A DNA stretch of 64,000 nucleotides, taken from NCBI GenBank assembly GCA_003298465.1, contig QNGA01000002.1, positions 248,001 through 312,000 of the forward strand, written 5' to 3'. Origin of the DNA: a halophilic archaeon. GTDB lineage: Archaea > Halobacteriota > Halobacteria > Halobacteriales > Haladaptataceae. The notes under the pieces are model-generated. The model did not search any database and was not told the DNA's origin. It saw nothing but the letters and a program-made list of their open reading frames with translations. The position numbers and the translations under genes are program-made. Shown here piece after piece: positions 50,489 through 58,764 of this stretch (its first letter is position 1; the number at the start of each line of letters is the position of its first letter).

Positions 50489-51568
50489 TCACAGGCGCGA
50501 CCGCAGGTCGTTGACGACGGCCTCAGTGCCAGCGTCGCCTCCGAGGTCGGGCGTCCTCGGAGCTGAGTCGTCGGCGAGCTGGTCAGTAACGACGTCCCAG
50601 AGGGCATTGGCGGCAGCCGTCTCACCGAGGTCTGCAAACAGCATTGACCAGGAGAGGACGGTCGCCAGCGGGTTCGCGACACCTTCACCGACAATGTCCG
50701 GCGCGCTCCCGTGGACAGGTTCGAACATCGAGGGATACTCCTCGCCAGGATGAACGTTCCCCGACGGCGCTAGGCCCATGCTCCCGGTTATCTGGGCGCC
50801 GATGTCCGTCAAGATGTCTCCGAACAGGTTCGAGGCGACAATGACGTCGAACTCGTGAGGACGGCGGACGAGGTCCATCGACGCGGCGTCAACGAGTAAC
50901 CGCTCGACAGTCACGTCGGGGTACTCATCGCTGATGTCCTCGACCACATCGTCCCAGAATACCATGCTGTGGGCCTGTGCGTTTGACTTCGTGATGCTGG
51001 TGAGAGACCCCCCGCGCTCTGTGGCGGCCTCGAATGCCGCCCGGACGATGCGTTCGGTTCCGCGACGGGTGAACAGCGCCGACTGGACGGCCGTCTCGTG
51101 GTCGAGCCCGCGGTGTTCGCGGCCGCCGACGTTGGCGTACTCCCCCTCTGTGTTCTCACGGTAAACGACGAAGTCGATGTCGCCGGGCTCGTAGCCGCGG
51201 AGCGGGCTCTCGATGCCCTCGAAGAGAACGTTTGGACGCTTGCAGACGTACTGATCGAACCCCTTGCGAATCGGTAGCAAGAGACCGTGGAGTGTCACGT
51301 GGTCGGGCACCTCGGGATGGCCGACAGCGCCGAGGAAGACGGCATCGGCGTCGACGAGGCGCTCGAGGCCGTCTTCGGGCATCATCTCGCCGTGGTCGAG
51401 GTAGTACTCGGTCCCCCAGTCGCGGTGGGTCGACTCGAAGTGGAATCCGTGATCATCGGCGGCAGTTCTGATGAGGGGAAGCACGGCGTCGACCACCTCC
51501 GGGCCGATGCCGTCACCGGGAATCAATTCGATGTCGTACGTCGTCGTGGTTCGTTTGTCAGTAGTCAT
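50489..51568 (-). CDS. Tartrate/D-malate dehydrogenase-like enzyme (isopropylmalate dehydrogenase family), 359 aa
   Basis: This is a beta-decarboxylating NAD-dependent hydroxy-acid dehydrogenase: IELIPGDGIGPEVVDAVLPL at the start, then LLLPIRKGFDQYVCKRPNVL (the Arg substrate contacts), YRENTEGEYANVGGREHRGL, KSNAQAHSMVFWDDVV, and the metal/NAD block ASNLFGDILTDIGAQITGSM. The FDQYVCKRP form and the YRENTEGEY context are closer to tartrate dehydrogenase/D-malate dehydrogenase (TtuC/DmlA) than to LeuB. It should act in the cytoplasm on D-malate, tartrate or a related 2-hydroxy dicarboxylate. Exact substrate uncertain. Confidence 0.85.
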   Translation of the reverse strand: MTTDKRTTTTYDIELIPGDGIGPEVVDAVLPLIRTAADDHGFHFESTHRDWGTEYYLDHGEMMPEDGLERLVDADAVFLGAVGHPEVPDHVTLHGLLLPIRKGFDQYVCKRPNVLFEGIESPLRGYEPGDIDFVVYRENTEGEYANVGGREHRGLDHETAVQSALFTRRGTERIVRAAFEAATERGGSLTSITKSNAQAHSMVFWDDVVEDISDEYPDVTVERLLVDAASMDLVRRPHEFDVIVASNLFGDILTDIGAQITGSMGLAPSGNVHPGEEYPSMFEPVHGSAPDIVGEGVANPLATVLSWSMLFADLGETAAANALWDVVTDQLADDSAPRTPDLGGDAGTEAVVNDLRSRL

Positions 51569-51761
51569 GGCTGTGAATATCGAGCGTTACGTGTAGTTCT
51601 CGGAACAATACCGCTTCGCTCGTGATACGCGACGAGAGCCAGCATCGACCTCAACGCGTCTCGCCGAACAGCACCGTCGGGCCCTCCAGCACCTCTCGTC
51701 TGCCGGCGGGGGCAGGCCTTCGACGACGGTGACGGGGTTCGCCGGTCGGCCGTGATGCGTC

Positions 51762-53000
51762 TCATCGGTCAAACACCCATAGGAGTAGGATCAGCGCGGT
51801 TGCGACGCTCAGTGCGGCTGCAAGGACGGTGAAGGCCGCTCGAAACCCGGTCACCTCGGAGAGGTAGCCGACAACGGCTGGAGCGACGGCGCCCGCGGCG
51901 ACCAGCAGCGTCCGGACGACCCCCAGCGTCCCCTTCGCGACGGAGTCGGGGAGTACGGCCATCAGGTAAGCGCCACGCACCGGTCTGTACCCGTGGGCGC
52001 CGATGCCGAACACGACCACCGACGCGCCAAGCCCCAGCGGACCCGCGGTACCCGACAGCGCGACCAACCCGACGAGACCCACGGTTGCGGTCACGAGCGT
52101 TCCGGCAAGGAGGAGCAGGACGCCGACACGGTCGCTCGCCTCGCCGGTCACTAGCTGGACCAAGCTGACCGCGAACAGCCCGCCGAACAGCAGGTTCGCA
52201 GCCACCTGGGACAGTTCCCCCGCGCCGGTGAGATACAGTGGAAGGAAGGCTACGAGCCCGTTGAAGGCAAACGAGAACAGGACCGTCACGGCGACGAACA
52301 CCGAGAATCGCGGCCGCCGGAACAAGCGAAGGTACTCGTCGAGCGACGGCGCGCCGTCGCGCCCGTCGGTAACAGCCGGCCGATCGTCGAGGTGACGCGG
52401 CACGCGGACGGCGAATGCGACGGTGACTGCCAGCACCGCGACGCCGCCAGCGAGGAAGAGCGTCCGCCACGGCGGGCCGAACACACCTAGGAGGGCGCTG
52501 CCGGCGACCACAGCCGCGGGCGCCGCGACGCCCGCGAGGCTGCCGACCGTTTCGAACACGCCCAGCGACCGCCCGGTCTCGGCCGGGTAGATCCGTGACA
52601 GCAGCTCCACGGCGACCGTCTTGTACGTCCCCGTACCGGCGCCGACGAGCAACATCGCCCCGGCGAGCATCGCGAATGATCTGTTCGCGACCAGTGCGAG
52701 TGCGCCGAGGGCGGTTATCGCGCCGCCGGTCGTGATGACGCCCACCGACCCGAACCGGTCGGCGACGAGCCCCGAGGGGAACTGCATCGCCGCGTACACC
52801 AGCATGAGACCAGTGAACGCCGCCCCGAGTGCGGTTCTGGAAACCCCGTAGACGGCCTCGAACCGTCCGAATAGAGGCGGGAGAGCGTACCGCAGGAACT
52901 TGCCGAGGAACCAGACCAGTGCCGTCAGCACCAGCGCGTCGTACCGTCGGAGTCGCGACCGGAAGACGGACTCCCCAGTGGTGACATCGTCAGCTGTCAT
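51762..53000 (-). CDS. Major facilitator superfamily transporter, 412 aa
   Basis: Twelve hydrophobic helices are seen with MFS loop motifs: PSGLVADRFGSVGVITTGGA (helix 2-3), RIYPAETGRSLGVFETVGSL (helix 4-5) and TGEASDRVGVLLLLAGTLVT (second half). The group resembles organic-anion transporters of the oxalate/formate type. It lies between the tartrate-dehydrogenase-like gene and the acyl-CoA synthetase gene on the same strand, so a dicarboxylate or hydroxy acid substrate is likely by context. Confidence 0.85.
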   Translation of the reverse strand: MTADDVTTGESVFRSRLRRYDALVLTALVWFLGKFLRYALPPLFGRFEAVYGVSRTALGAAFTGLMLVYAAMQFPSGLVADRFGSVGVITTGGAITALGALALVANRSFAMLAGAMLLVGAGTGTYKTVAVELLSRIYPAETGRSLGVFETVGSLAGVAAPAAVVAGSALLGVFGPPWRTLFLAGGVAVLAVTVAFAVRVPRHLDDRPAVTDGRDGAPSLDEYLRLFRRPRFSVFVAVTVLFSFAFNGLVAFLPLYLTGAGELSQVAANLLFGGLFAVSLVQLVTGEASDRVGVLLLLAGTLVTATVGLVGLVALSGTAGPLGLGASVVVFGIGAHGYRPVRGAYLMAVLPDSVAKGTLGVVRTLLVAAGAVAPAVVGYLSEVTGFRAAFTVLAAALSVATALILLLWVFDR

Positions 53001-53107
53001 GGCGTTAGTGCGTGAGGTCGGCGAGCGAGGCCGGTGGCTACGAGCGTCCGTTGGACGGAGTTTGTGGCTGCCGGGAATCGACAGTCGGAATCGGCTTGCA
53101 TTGATCG

Positions 53108-55267
53108 CTACTCGTAAGTTCGGACGAGGACATCGACGGCGGCCGGACCGTCCTCAGTGACGACGACAGGGTTGAGGTCCAATTCCGCAACGGCGTCGAC
53201 CTCCTCCGCTAGTTCGCCGACGTTCACGAGGAAGTCGACGAACGAATCGAGGGACAAGGTGGGTCCGTCGCGCCTGTCTCGGAGGAGCGACCCGAGGGCA
53301 GTGTCTTCGACGGCTGTTCGCGCGCTGCCCCGCGAAAACGGCGGCACGAGCGTGGCGGTCTCGTCGAGCGCCTCGACGAGGACGCCGCCGGGGCCGACGG
53401 ACACGAGCGACCCGAACACATCGTCGGGGGCGATTCCCGCAATAGCCTCGACGCCGTCGCCAACCACCGGCTGGACCAGCACGCCCTCGACATCGTCGGT
53501 GTCAGCGGCCGCCAGCGCGGCGTCTACGACCTCCGCGTAGGCATCGCGGGCCGCCTCGGCGGAGTCGACGCCGAGTCGCACCGCGCCGACGTCGGTGCGA
53601 TGCGGTAGTGCCGGCGAGTCGACCTTGAGCACGACCGGGAACCCCACTTCGCGGGCCGCTGCTGCGGCCTCGTCGGCGTCAGTCGCCAGTCGCGTCTCGA
53701 CAACGGGAATGTCGTAGGCGTCCAGCAGCGCTTCGGACTCTCGCCAGGTGAGTACCCGGCCGCGCGGGAGGTCGACGTCCGCATCGGGAGTGTCGGCGGC
53801 GAGGGCAGCCCGTGTGGGCCGGTCGGTTAGACGGTCACGTGCGGCGACGAAATCGGTCGTCGACGCCACGGCGTCCATACATCGGCTCGGATCCTCGTAG
53901 ACAGGGAAAGACTCCCGCAGGCGGGCGTACGGCGGCGTCTCAGTCGGGTCGGCGGGCTCTTTGCGTCCAGTCCAGAGCACGAAGACGGGGTCGTCGGCTT
54001 CGGCGGCGATGGCTTCCAAGTCCTTGGCAATGGTAGCTGCGCGTTCGTCGACGCCCGGGAGACCGATTGCGAACACGTACGCGTCGAAGGCGTTGTCGTC
54101 GAGGACCGCATCTGCGATTTCGGGGAGCACGTGGGCGCCGTACCCGCGGATGTCGGCCGGATTGTTGAACCCGCCGTAGGTCAGCAGTTCCTCGATGTCG
54201 AGCAGTTCCTGTTCGGTCTCGCCGTCGATATCGGGAAGTGCGATGTCGCGCTCGGCGGCCATGTCCGCCAGCAAGCTCGCGAGGCCGCCGCTGGTCGAGG
54301 CGACGCAGACGGTGTCGCCGTCGGGGTCGTCGTAGGCGGTGTGGGCGCTCGCACGCGCCACTAAGTCCGGAATATCGGGGACACGCTCGATGCCCATCTG
54401 GTCGAAGGCGGCCTTCCAGGCGTCGTCGTCGCCGGTGAGTGACCCGGTGTGTGACAGCGTCGCCGCCTCCGCAAGGTCGGAGGAACCGATCTTCACGGCA
54501 AGGACGGGAGTGCCGTTGCGGACGGCCTCCTCGGCGACGCGCAGGAACCGCTCGGGGTCGTCGACCCCTTCGATGTAGGTGCAGACGACATCGACTTCGT
54601 CCTGTTTGGCGAGGTAGGCGACGTAGTCGGCGGTCGTCAGGTCGACTTCGTTACCGGTCGAGACGATGTGGCTGAAATGGATATCGGTGTCTGCTGCTCG
54701 CTCGAAGAACGTCGTAAACGCGAGCGCGCCCGACTGGCTGACGAGGCCGATGCCGCCCGGTCGCGGTTCGCGCGAACACGTCGAGGTTAGCGTCGCACCC
54801 TCACTGGCCATCACGCCGATGCAATTTGGGCCGACGACGCGGATGTCGGCGTCGGCGGCTGCCGTAGCGAGGTCCGCCTCGAGGTCTGTGCCGGTCTCGT
54901 CGGCCTCGGCGAACCCTGCGGTTAGCACTAGCGCGACGGGGACGCCGCGCTCGCCCGCCGATTCGACGACTTCGACGACGTACTCCCGGGGAACGCTGAC
55001 GACCACTAGATCGACCGTCTCAGGGACAGCCTCGATGTTGTCGTAACAGCGGCGGTCCCAGACCGTCTCGCGATTGGGATTAACGGGGTAGAGCGTCCCG
55101 TCGAAGCCGTAGTCGAGGAGGTTCTCCACGAGGTTGCCCGAGTAGAACGAGTCGGGGCTCGCGCCGACGACTGCGACGGATTCCGGGTCGAATAGGGGGT
55201 CGAGGTCGGGGACCGACTGCGACTCTCCGGGCGCGCCGGCGCTATGGTGTCCGTTGTCAACCGTCAT
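53108..55267 (-). CDS. ADP-forming acyl-CoA synthetase (alpha-beta fusion), 719 aa
   Basis: Both parts of the NDP-forming acid-CoA ligase are fused. The N-terminal CoA-binding domain starts LFDPESVAVVGASPDSFYSG; the ligase domain holds GIGLVSQSGALAFTTFFERA and the phosphohistidine motif SHTGSLTGDDDAW; the C-terminal ATP-grasp part has VVLKVDSPALPHRTDVGAVR and ends AVAELDLNPVVVTEDGPAAV. In archaea such enzymes interconvert acyl-CoA and acid with ADP/ATP. ATG at 55267 is chosen over the TTG at 55318; CCATATAAG (55339-55331) supplies the TATA, giving a leader of about 40 nt. The acid substrate is not known; context suggests a dicarboxylate. Confidence 0.9.
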   Translation of the reverse strand: MTVDNGHHSAGAPGESQSVPDLDPLFDPESVAVVGASPDSFYSGNLVENLLDYGFDGTLYPVNPNRETVWDRRCYDNIEAVPETVDLVVVSVPREYVVEVVESAGERGVPVALVLTAGFAEADETGTDLEADLATAAADADIRVVGPNCIGVMASEGATLTSTCSREPRPGGIGLVSQSGALAFTTFFERAADTDIHFSHIVSTGNEVDLTTADYVAYLAKQDEVDVVCTYIEGVDDPERFLRVAEEAVRNGTPVLAVKIGSSDLAEAATLSHTGSLTGDDDAWKAAFDQMGIERVPDIPDLVARASAHTAYDDPDGDTVCVASTSGGLASLLADMAAERDIALPDIDGETEQELLDIEELLTYGGFNNPADIRGYGAHVLPEIADAVLDDNAFDAYVFAIGLPGVDERAATIAKDLEAIAAEADDPVFVLWTGRKEPADPTETPPYARLRESFPVYEDPSRCMDAVASTTDFVAARDRLTDRPTRAALAADTPDADVDLPRGRVLTWRESEALLDAYDIPVVETRLATDADEAAAAAREVGFPVVLKVDSPALPHRTDVGAVRLGVDSAEAARDAYAEVVDAALAAADTDDVEGVLVQPVVGDGVEAIAGIAPDDVFGSLVSVGPGGVLVEALDETATLVPPFSRGSARTAVEDTALGSLLRDRRDGPTLSLDSFVDFLVNVGELAEEVDAVAELDLNPVVVTEDGPAAVDVLVRTYE

Positions 55268-55447
55268 GTCAGTTGGTTTCCCTCCAAAGGGCAATATCGT
55301 ACCCCCGAACCGGGACAATAACCATCACCACTTATATGGGGGCAGATTCCGCGGCGATCACGGTCGACCAGTACACGATGACGGTGTCCGGGGTCAAGCC
55401 GCGTAACCGGATGAAGACTTATCCGACAACCTCGCGGACGCCTGCAC

Positions 55448-55792
55448 ATGGAAATCAGACAGGTAGAGGCGATTCCGCTCCGTCGTGAACTGGACGACCG
55501 ATTCGCCAACGCCCAGAAGTGGATTCCGTCGCGGGGTACTGTCTGGCCGAGATCGAGACGGCCGATGGGAGCGTCGGGTGGGGGTGCTGTGGCGCTGGCA
55601 GGCAGCCTGCAACTTCTCGCGGCGCTCCCCTCTCCAGCTCGCCTCGGGTTCGATCGGACGCCGAACCCGATCCGCGAGGAACCCACTGCCACCCCGATCC
55701 GCAACGAGGGCACTGCGATCCGCGTCCCCGACGACCTCGGACTCGGGATCGAGATCGACCGCGAGACGCTTGCTAAGTTCCACGTCGACTGA
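55448..55792 (+). pseudogene. Remnant of an enolase-superfamily (mandelate racemase/muconate lactonising) enzyme
   Basis: The frame from ATG 55448 reads MEIRQVEAIPLRRELDDRFA followed by NAQKWI, the N-terminus of a mandelate racemase-type dehydratase. A shift near 55520 moves the homologous sequence to another frame (DSVAGYCLAEIETADGSVGW, then G). The barrel is then missing, and the first frame resumes with the family's C-terminus: ALAGSLQLLAALPSPARLGF, DRTPNPIREEPTATPIRNEG, and PDDLGLGIEIDRETLAKFHV. About 250 central residues with all catalytic groups are gone, so it cannot be active. It indicates that a sugar-acid or hydroxy-acid dehydratase once belonged to this cluster. Confidence 0.85.
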
Positions 55793-55880
55793 CAGGTGTC
55801 GCGGGCATCCGAGGACACCCGAAAACGGAGGGCAACGGTCGCCGACTGTTTTGTAGCTCCGGTCGGAACGAGGGACGTAC

Positions 55881-56687
55881 ATGCCACGCGAGATTGCGAC
55901 CGGTCTGCACTGGATATACGAGGCCGGGCCGGACAGGACAGAGTCGTGGGACCTCCTCGACCGCGACCCCGACTGGTACCAAGAAGGACGGGAGGCGTAC
56001 GTGCCTCAGTGCGCGTACCTGATAGAGGGCGACGAAGAAACGCTACTGTTCGACACGCTGTCTCCGGCCAGCACCGACCAGATACTCGATGCCGTGGACG
56101 ACCTCGTGGGCGATCGCGGCCTCGACTACCTCGTCGTCTCCCACCCGGACGTTCCCCACGCCGGCAATACGATGCCCATCCTGGAGGAACATCCCGAGGC
56201 GACACTCGTCGCGCCAGCGTACGGCAACGACCACGAACTCTACCACCTCGACGGGGGAATACACGTCGCAGAGGGCGACAGCATCGACCTCGGCGGCCGA
56301 GTCGTCGACTTCCACGAGGCAACCTTCCTCGACGCGCCCGTCTCGGTGTGGATGTCCGAGCGCGAGACAGAGACGCTGTTCCCGGTCGACTGGATGGGGT
56401 TCATCCACCTCGAGGACGAAGCGCTGACGTTCGTTGACGAACTCGATGGCGAATTCGACACCAGTCGTCTCGTGGAGTTCCATGGTCGCGTACTGTTCTG
56501 GTACCAGTACGTCGACGTCGAGAAGACCAACGCCGAAATAGACGATTTGATAGAGACGTTCGACCCGGAGATAATCGCGCCCGCTCACGGCCTCGTCATC
56601 CGGGAGGACGCGACAGAGTACATGGCAACGATGAAAGACGTGACCCGCATCGTCGACGAACAGGGCCGGATCGGCACGCTCGGGTGA
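55881..56687 (+). CDS. Metallo-beta-lactamase-fold protein with HxDxPH motif, 268 aa (first of a pair)
   Basis: The fold is recognised by the LIEGDEETLLFDTLSPASTD strand-turn, LDYLVVSHPDVPHAGNTMPI, the Asp in LFPVDWMGF and the final His in IIAPAHGLVIRED. The metal motif reads His-x-Asp-x-Pro-His-Ala-Gly-Asn. This matches the spacing of the His-x-Glu-x-Asp-His-Ala-Gly motif of oxygen-binding di-iron (flavodiiron-type) domains, except that the second acidic ligand is Pro. No flavodoxin domain is attached. It may bind one or two metals and act on an ester, oxygen or NO; this cannot be settled. A GTTTTGTAG element 30 nt before the start suggests a leaderless transcript. The paralogue follows four bases later. 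Confidence 0.8.
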   Translation: MPREIATGLHWIYEAGPDRTESWDLLDRDPDWYQEGREAYVPQCAYLIEGDEETLLFDTLSPASTDQILDAVDDLVGDRGLDYLVVSHPDVPHAGNTMPILEEHPEATLVAPAYGNDHELYHLDGGIHVAEGDSIDLGGRVVDFHEATFLDAPVSVWMSERETETLFPVDWMGFIHLEDEALTFVDELDGEFDTSRLVEFHGRVLFWYQYVDVEKTNAEIDDLIETFDPEIIAPAHGLVIREDATEYMATMKDVTRIVDEQGRIGTLG

Positions 56688-56691
56688 TATC

Positions 56692-57432
56692 ATGACAGTA
56701 CAAATCACGCCGACGGTCGAGTGGATCAACCAGTGTTACGACCACGATGGGGAACACGAGCACGTGTCGTTGTACCTCGTACGCGCTCCCGAGGGGACGG
56801 TCCTCGTCGACTCCGGGTCGTTCTACCACCGCGAACAGATCACCGGAGCCGTCGACGAAGCGACCGATGGCGCCAGTCCCGACGCGCTCGTGCTGTCGCA
56901 CTCGGACTACCCCCACGCGGGGAACGTCTCCTCGCTGGGTGCCGACACGGACGACGTAGAGCTCGTCGCTTCCTCGGGGTCGCCCGCCCAGCAAGGCCTC
57001 CCTGACGCCCGCAAATGCGACATCGGCAGTTCCCTCGAAATCGTGGGTCAGAGATTCAGCTTCATCGACCCGCCGCTGGCCGACCGATCGCACACGACGT
57101 GGATCTACGAACACGGCGACGGCGTCCTCTTCACGGCCGACGGGTTCGGCAACTACCACGAATCCGGCCAGTGCGACTACCTTTCAGGAGACTTCCCCGA
57201 AGTAACGCCCGCCGAGGAGATATACGAATACCACCGCGACAACCTCGTTTGGCTGCGCTACGCCGCACCGGAGAAGATTGCGCAGACGCTCGACGATATT
57301 TTCGCGGAGTACGACGTCACCGCCGTCGCGCCCGTCCACGGGAACCCGATCGAGGGCGACGACCTCGACGCCTACCGAGATCGCCTGCACGATGCCATGG
57401 TCCGCATCAAGGAGGAGTACGTCGTCGCGTAA
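56692..57432 (+). CDS. Metallo-beta-lactamase-fold protein with HxDxPH motif, 246 aa (second of a pair)
   Basis: This is the paralogue of the preceding protein with the same unusual motif: LVLSHSDYPHAGNVSSLGAD, Asp in LFTADGFGNYHE and the final His in AVAPVHGNPIEGD. It is 22 residues shorter, and its two ends differ from its neighbour. Four bases separate the two genes, so they are co-transcribed and may form a heterodimer. The conserved Asn after His-Ala-Gly is that of flavodiiron proteins. Role unknown; the shared context is acyl-CoA and hydroxy-acid metabolism. Confidence 0.8.
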   Translation: MTVQITPTVEWINQCYDHDGEHEHVSLYLVRAPEGTVLVDSGSFYHREQITGAVDEATDGASPDALVLSHSDYPHAGNVSSLGADTDDVELVASSGSPAQQGLPDARKCDIGSSLEIVGQRFSFIDPPLADRSHTTWIYEHGDGVLFTADGFGNYHESGQCDYLSGDFPEVTPAEEIYEYHRDNLVWLRYAAPEKIAQTLDDIFAEYDVTAVAPVHGNPIEGDDLDAYRDRLHDAMVRIKEEYVVA

Positions 57433-57535
57433 CCCGGCCGTAACGGGGCCTGTTTCGTGGGCTTATCCTTGGTGTGTCGGACGTGAAAAAAGTCCCGGCG
57501 TGGACGACGCGAATCGAAACGACGCGAAGAGGCGG

Positions 57536-58390
57536 TTAGCGAATCCCGGCGGCGGACGCCCGTTCGAGGATGGTTCGGGCGCGCTCGACCAGCGGCGGGT
57601 CGATCATCTGCCCGTCGACGGTAAACACGCCAGACCCCGCCTCGCTAGCCTGTTCCTGGCCCTCAATCACTTGCTCAGCCCACTCGACCTCGTCGGAGTC
57701 CGGCGTAAACGCTCGGTTGATGACGTCGACCTGACCCGGATGGATCGCCAGTTTGCCGTCGAACCCGAACCCGATGACGGTCTCCGTTTGTTCGCGTAGG
57801 CCGTCGGAGTCCTCGATGTCAGTGTAGACGGTGTCGAGGGCGTCGACACCGGCCGCCCCCGCGGCGGCAACGATGCGCTGGCGAGCGTACAGCGACTCCG
57901 TCTTCTCGTCGGTGACGGTCGCCCCGACGTCGGCCGTGTAGTCCTGGTCGCCGTAGGCGACGGCGACGACACCCGGCGCGGCCGCTATCTCTTCGGCGGC
58001 TACCAACCCCCTCGCAGTCTCGATCAAAGGGATGACGTCAACTGACTCAGCGCCGACGTCCGCAAGGTGGTCGGTCAGCTCCGCGACCGTCTCGTAGCCG
58101 TCAACTTTCGGCAGAACGACGCTGTCGGGGAGCGACTCACCATCGCTGACGACGGCGTCGATGTCCCGCGGCCCGTCGCGGTCGTAGGGGTTAATCCGGA
58201 CGCTAATTGAGGGATCGGGCTCCGTGAGCGCGTTGATCGTCTCTCTGACCGACCGGCGGGCGTCGTCGCGCGCCGCCGGGGCGACCGCGTCCTCGAGGTC
58301 GAATATCACCGCATCGGCTCCCGAGTCGACCGCCTTCTCCATCATCGCCTGCTCGTCGCCCGGACAGTATAGTAGCGAACGGCGAACCAT
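57536..58390 (-). CDS. CitE/HpcH-type CoA-ester lyase, 284 aa
   Basis: This TIM-barrel lyase has the hallmarks MVRRSLLYCPGDEQAMMEKA, ADAVIFDLEDAVAPAARDDA, VRINPYDRDGPRD, VIPLIETARGLVAAEEIAAA and GFDGKLAIHPGQVDVINRAF. Members cleave or form malyl-CoA, citramalyl-CoA or similar esters to an acyl-CoA plus glyoxylate or pyruvate. ATG at 58390 is chosen over TTG 58396 because a TTTTTTACC element (58419-58411) lies a leaderless distance upstream. It sits with the CoA ligase and the malate/tartrate dehydrogenase-like enzyme. Confidence 0.85.
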   Translation of the reverse strand: MVRRSLLYCPGDEQAMMEKAVDSGADAVIFDLEDAVAPAARDDARRSVRETINALTEPDPSISVRINPYDRDGPRDIDAVVSDGESLPDSVVLPKVDGYETVAELTDHLADVGAESVDVIPLIETARGLVAAEEIAAAPGVVAVAYGDQDYTADVGATVTDEKTESLYARQRIVAAAGAAGVDALDTVYTDIEDSDGLREQTETVIGFGFDGKLAIHPGQVDVINRAFTPDSDEVEWAEQVIEGQEQASEAGSGVFTVDGQMIDPPLVERARTILERASAAGIR

Positions 58391-58764
58391 GGACAAACGT
58401 CACCATCGAGGGTAAAAAACCCCTGTCGGACACTCTTCACTGTTCGACCAAGCATAGGGCAGGATCGACGAGAGGCACAGGAACCGGCTAGGTGCGTTGT
58501 TCGACGAGTGCACCGAGGCGTGCTCGGAGGATCGCGTCCACCGGATAGGCAACGGATCTCCGCGAGTTCTTCGACGGCGTTGAGCGGCTCGAAGACCCCT
58601 GCTCCAGCGTCGAAGCCGCGTTCGTCGTCGCGAAGCCGCTTGACGACGAGGACCGAATTGCGAAAGTCGACACGCTGGCAGCGAATCACGCCTACCTAGC
58701 GGCTGTTTGCCGATTTCACGCTCCCAGCCGTGGCGACACGCGAATCACGGGACGGGGCGCGTGG
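58391..58764. other. 374-bp gap with a possible gene fragment
   Basis: The plus strand at about 58560-58690 reads EFFDGVERLEDPCSSVEAAF followed by VVAKPLDDEDRIAKVDTLAA, which has protein-like composition and GC3, but no start and no recognised family. It may be a remnant of a deleted gene. Otherwise only the promoter of the CoA-ester lyase gene is seen. Confidence 0.3.
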
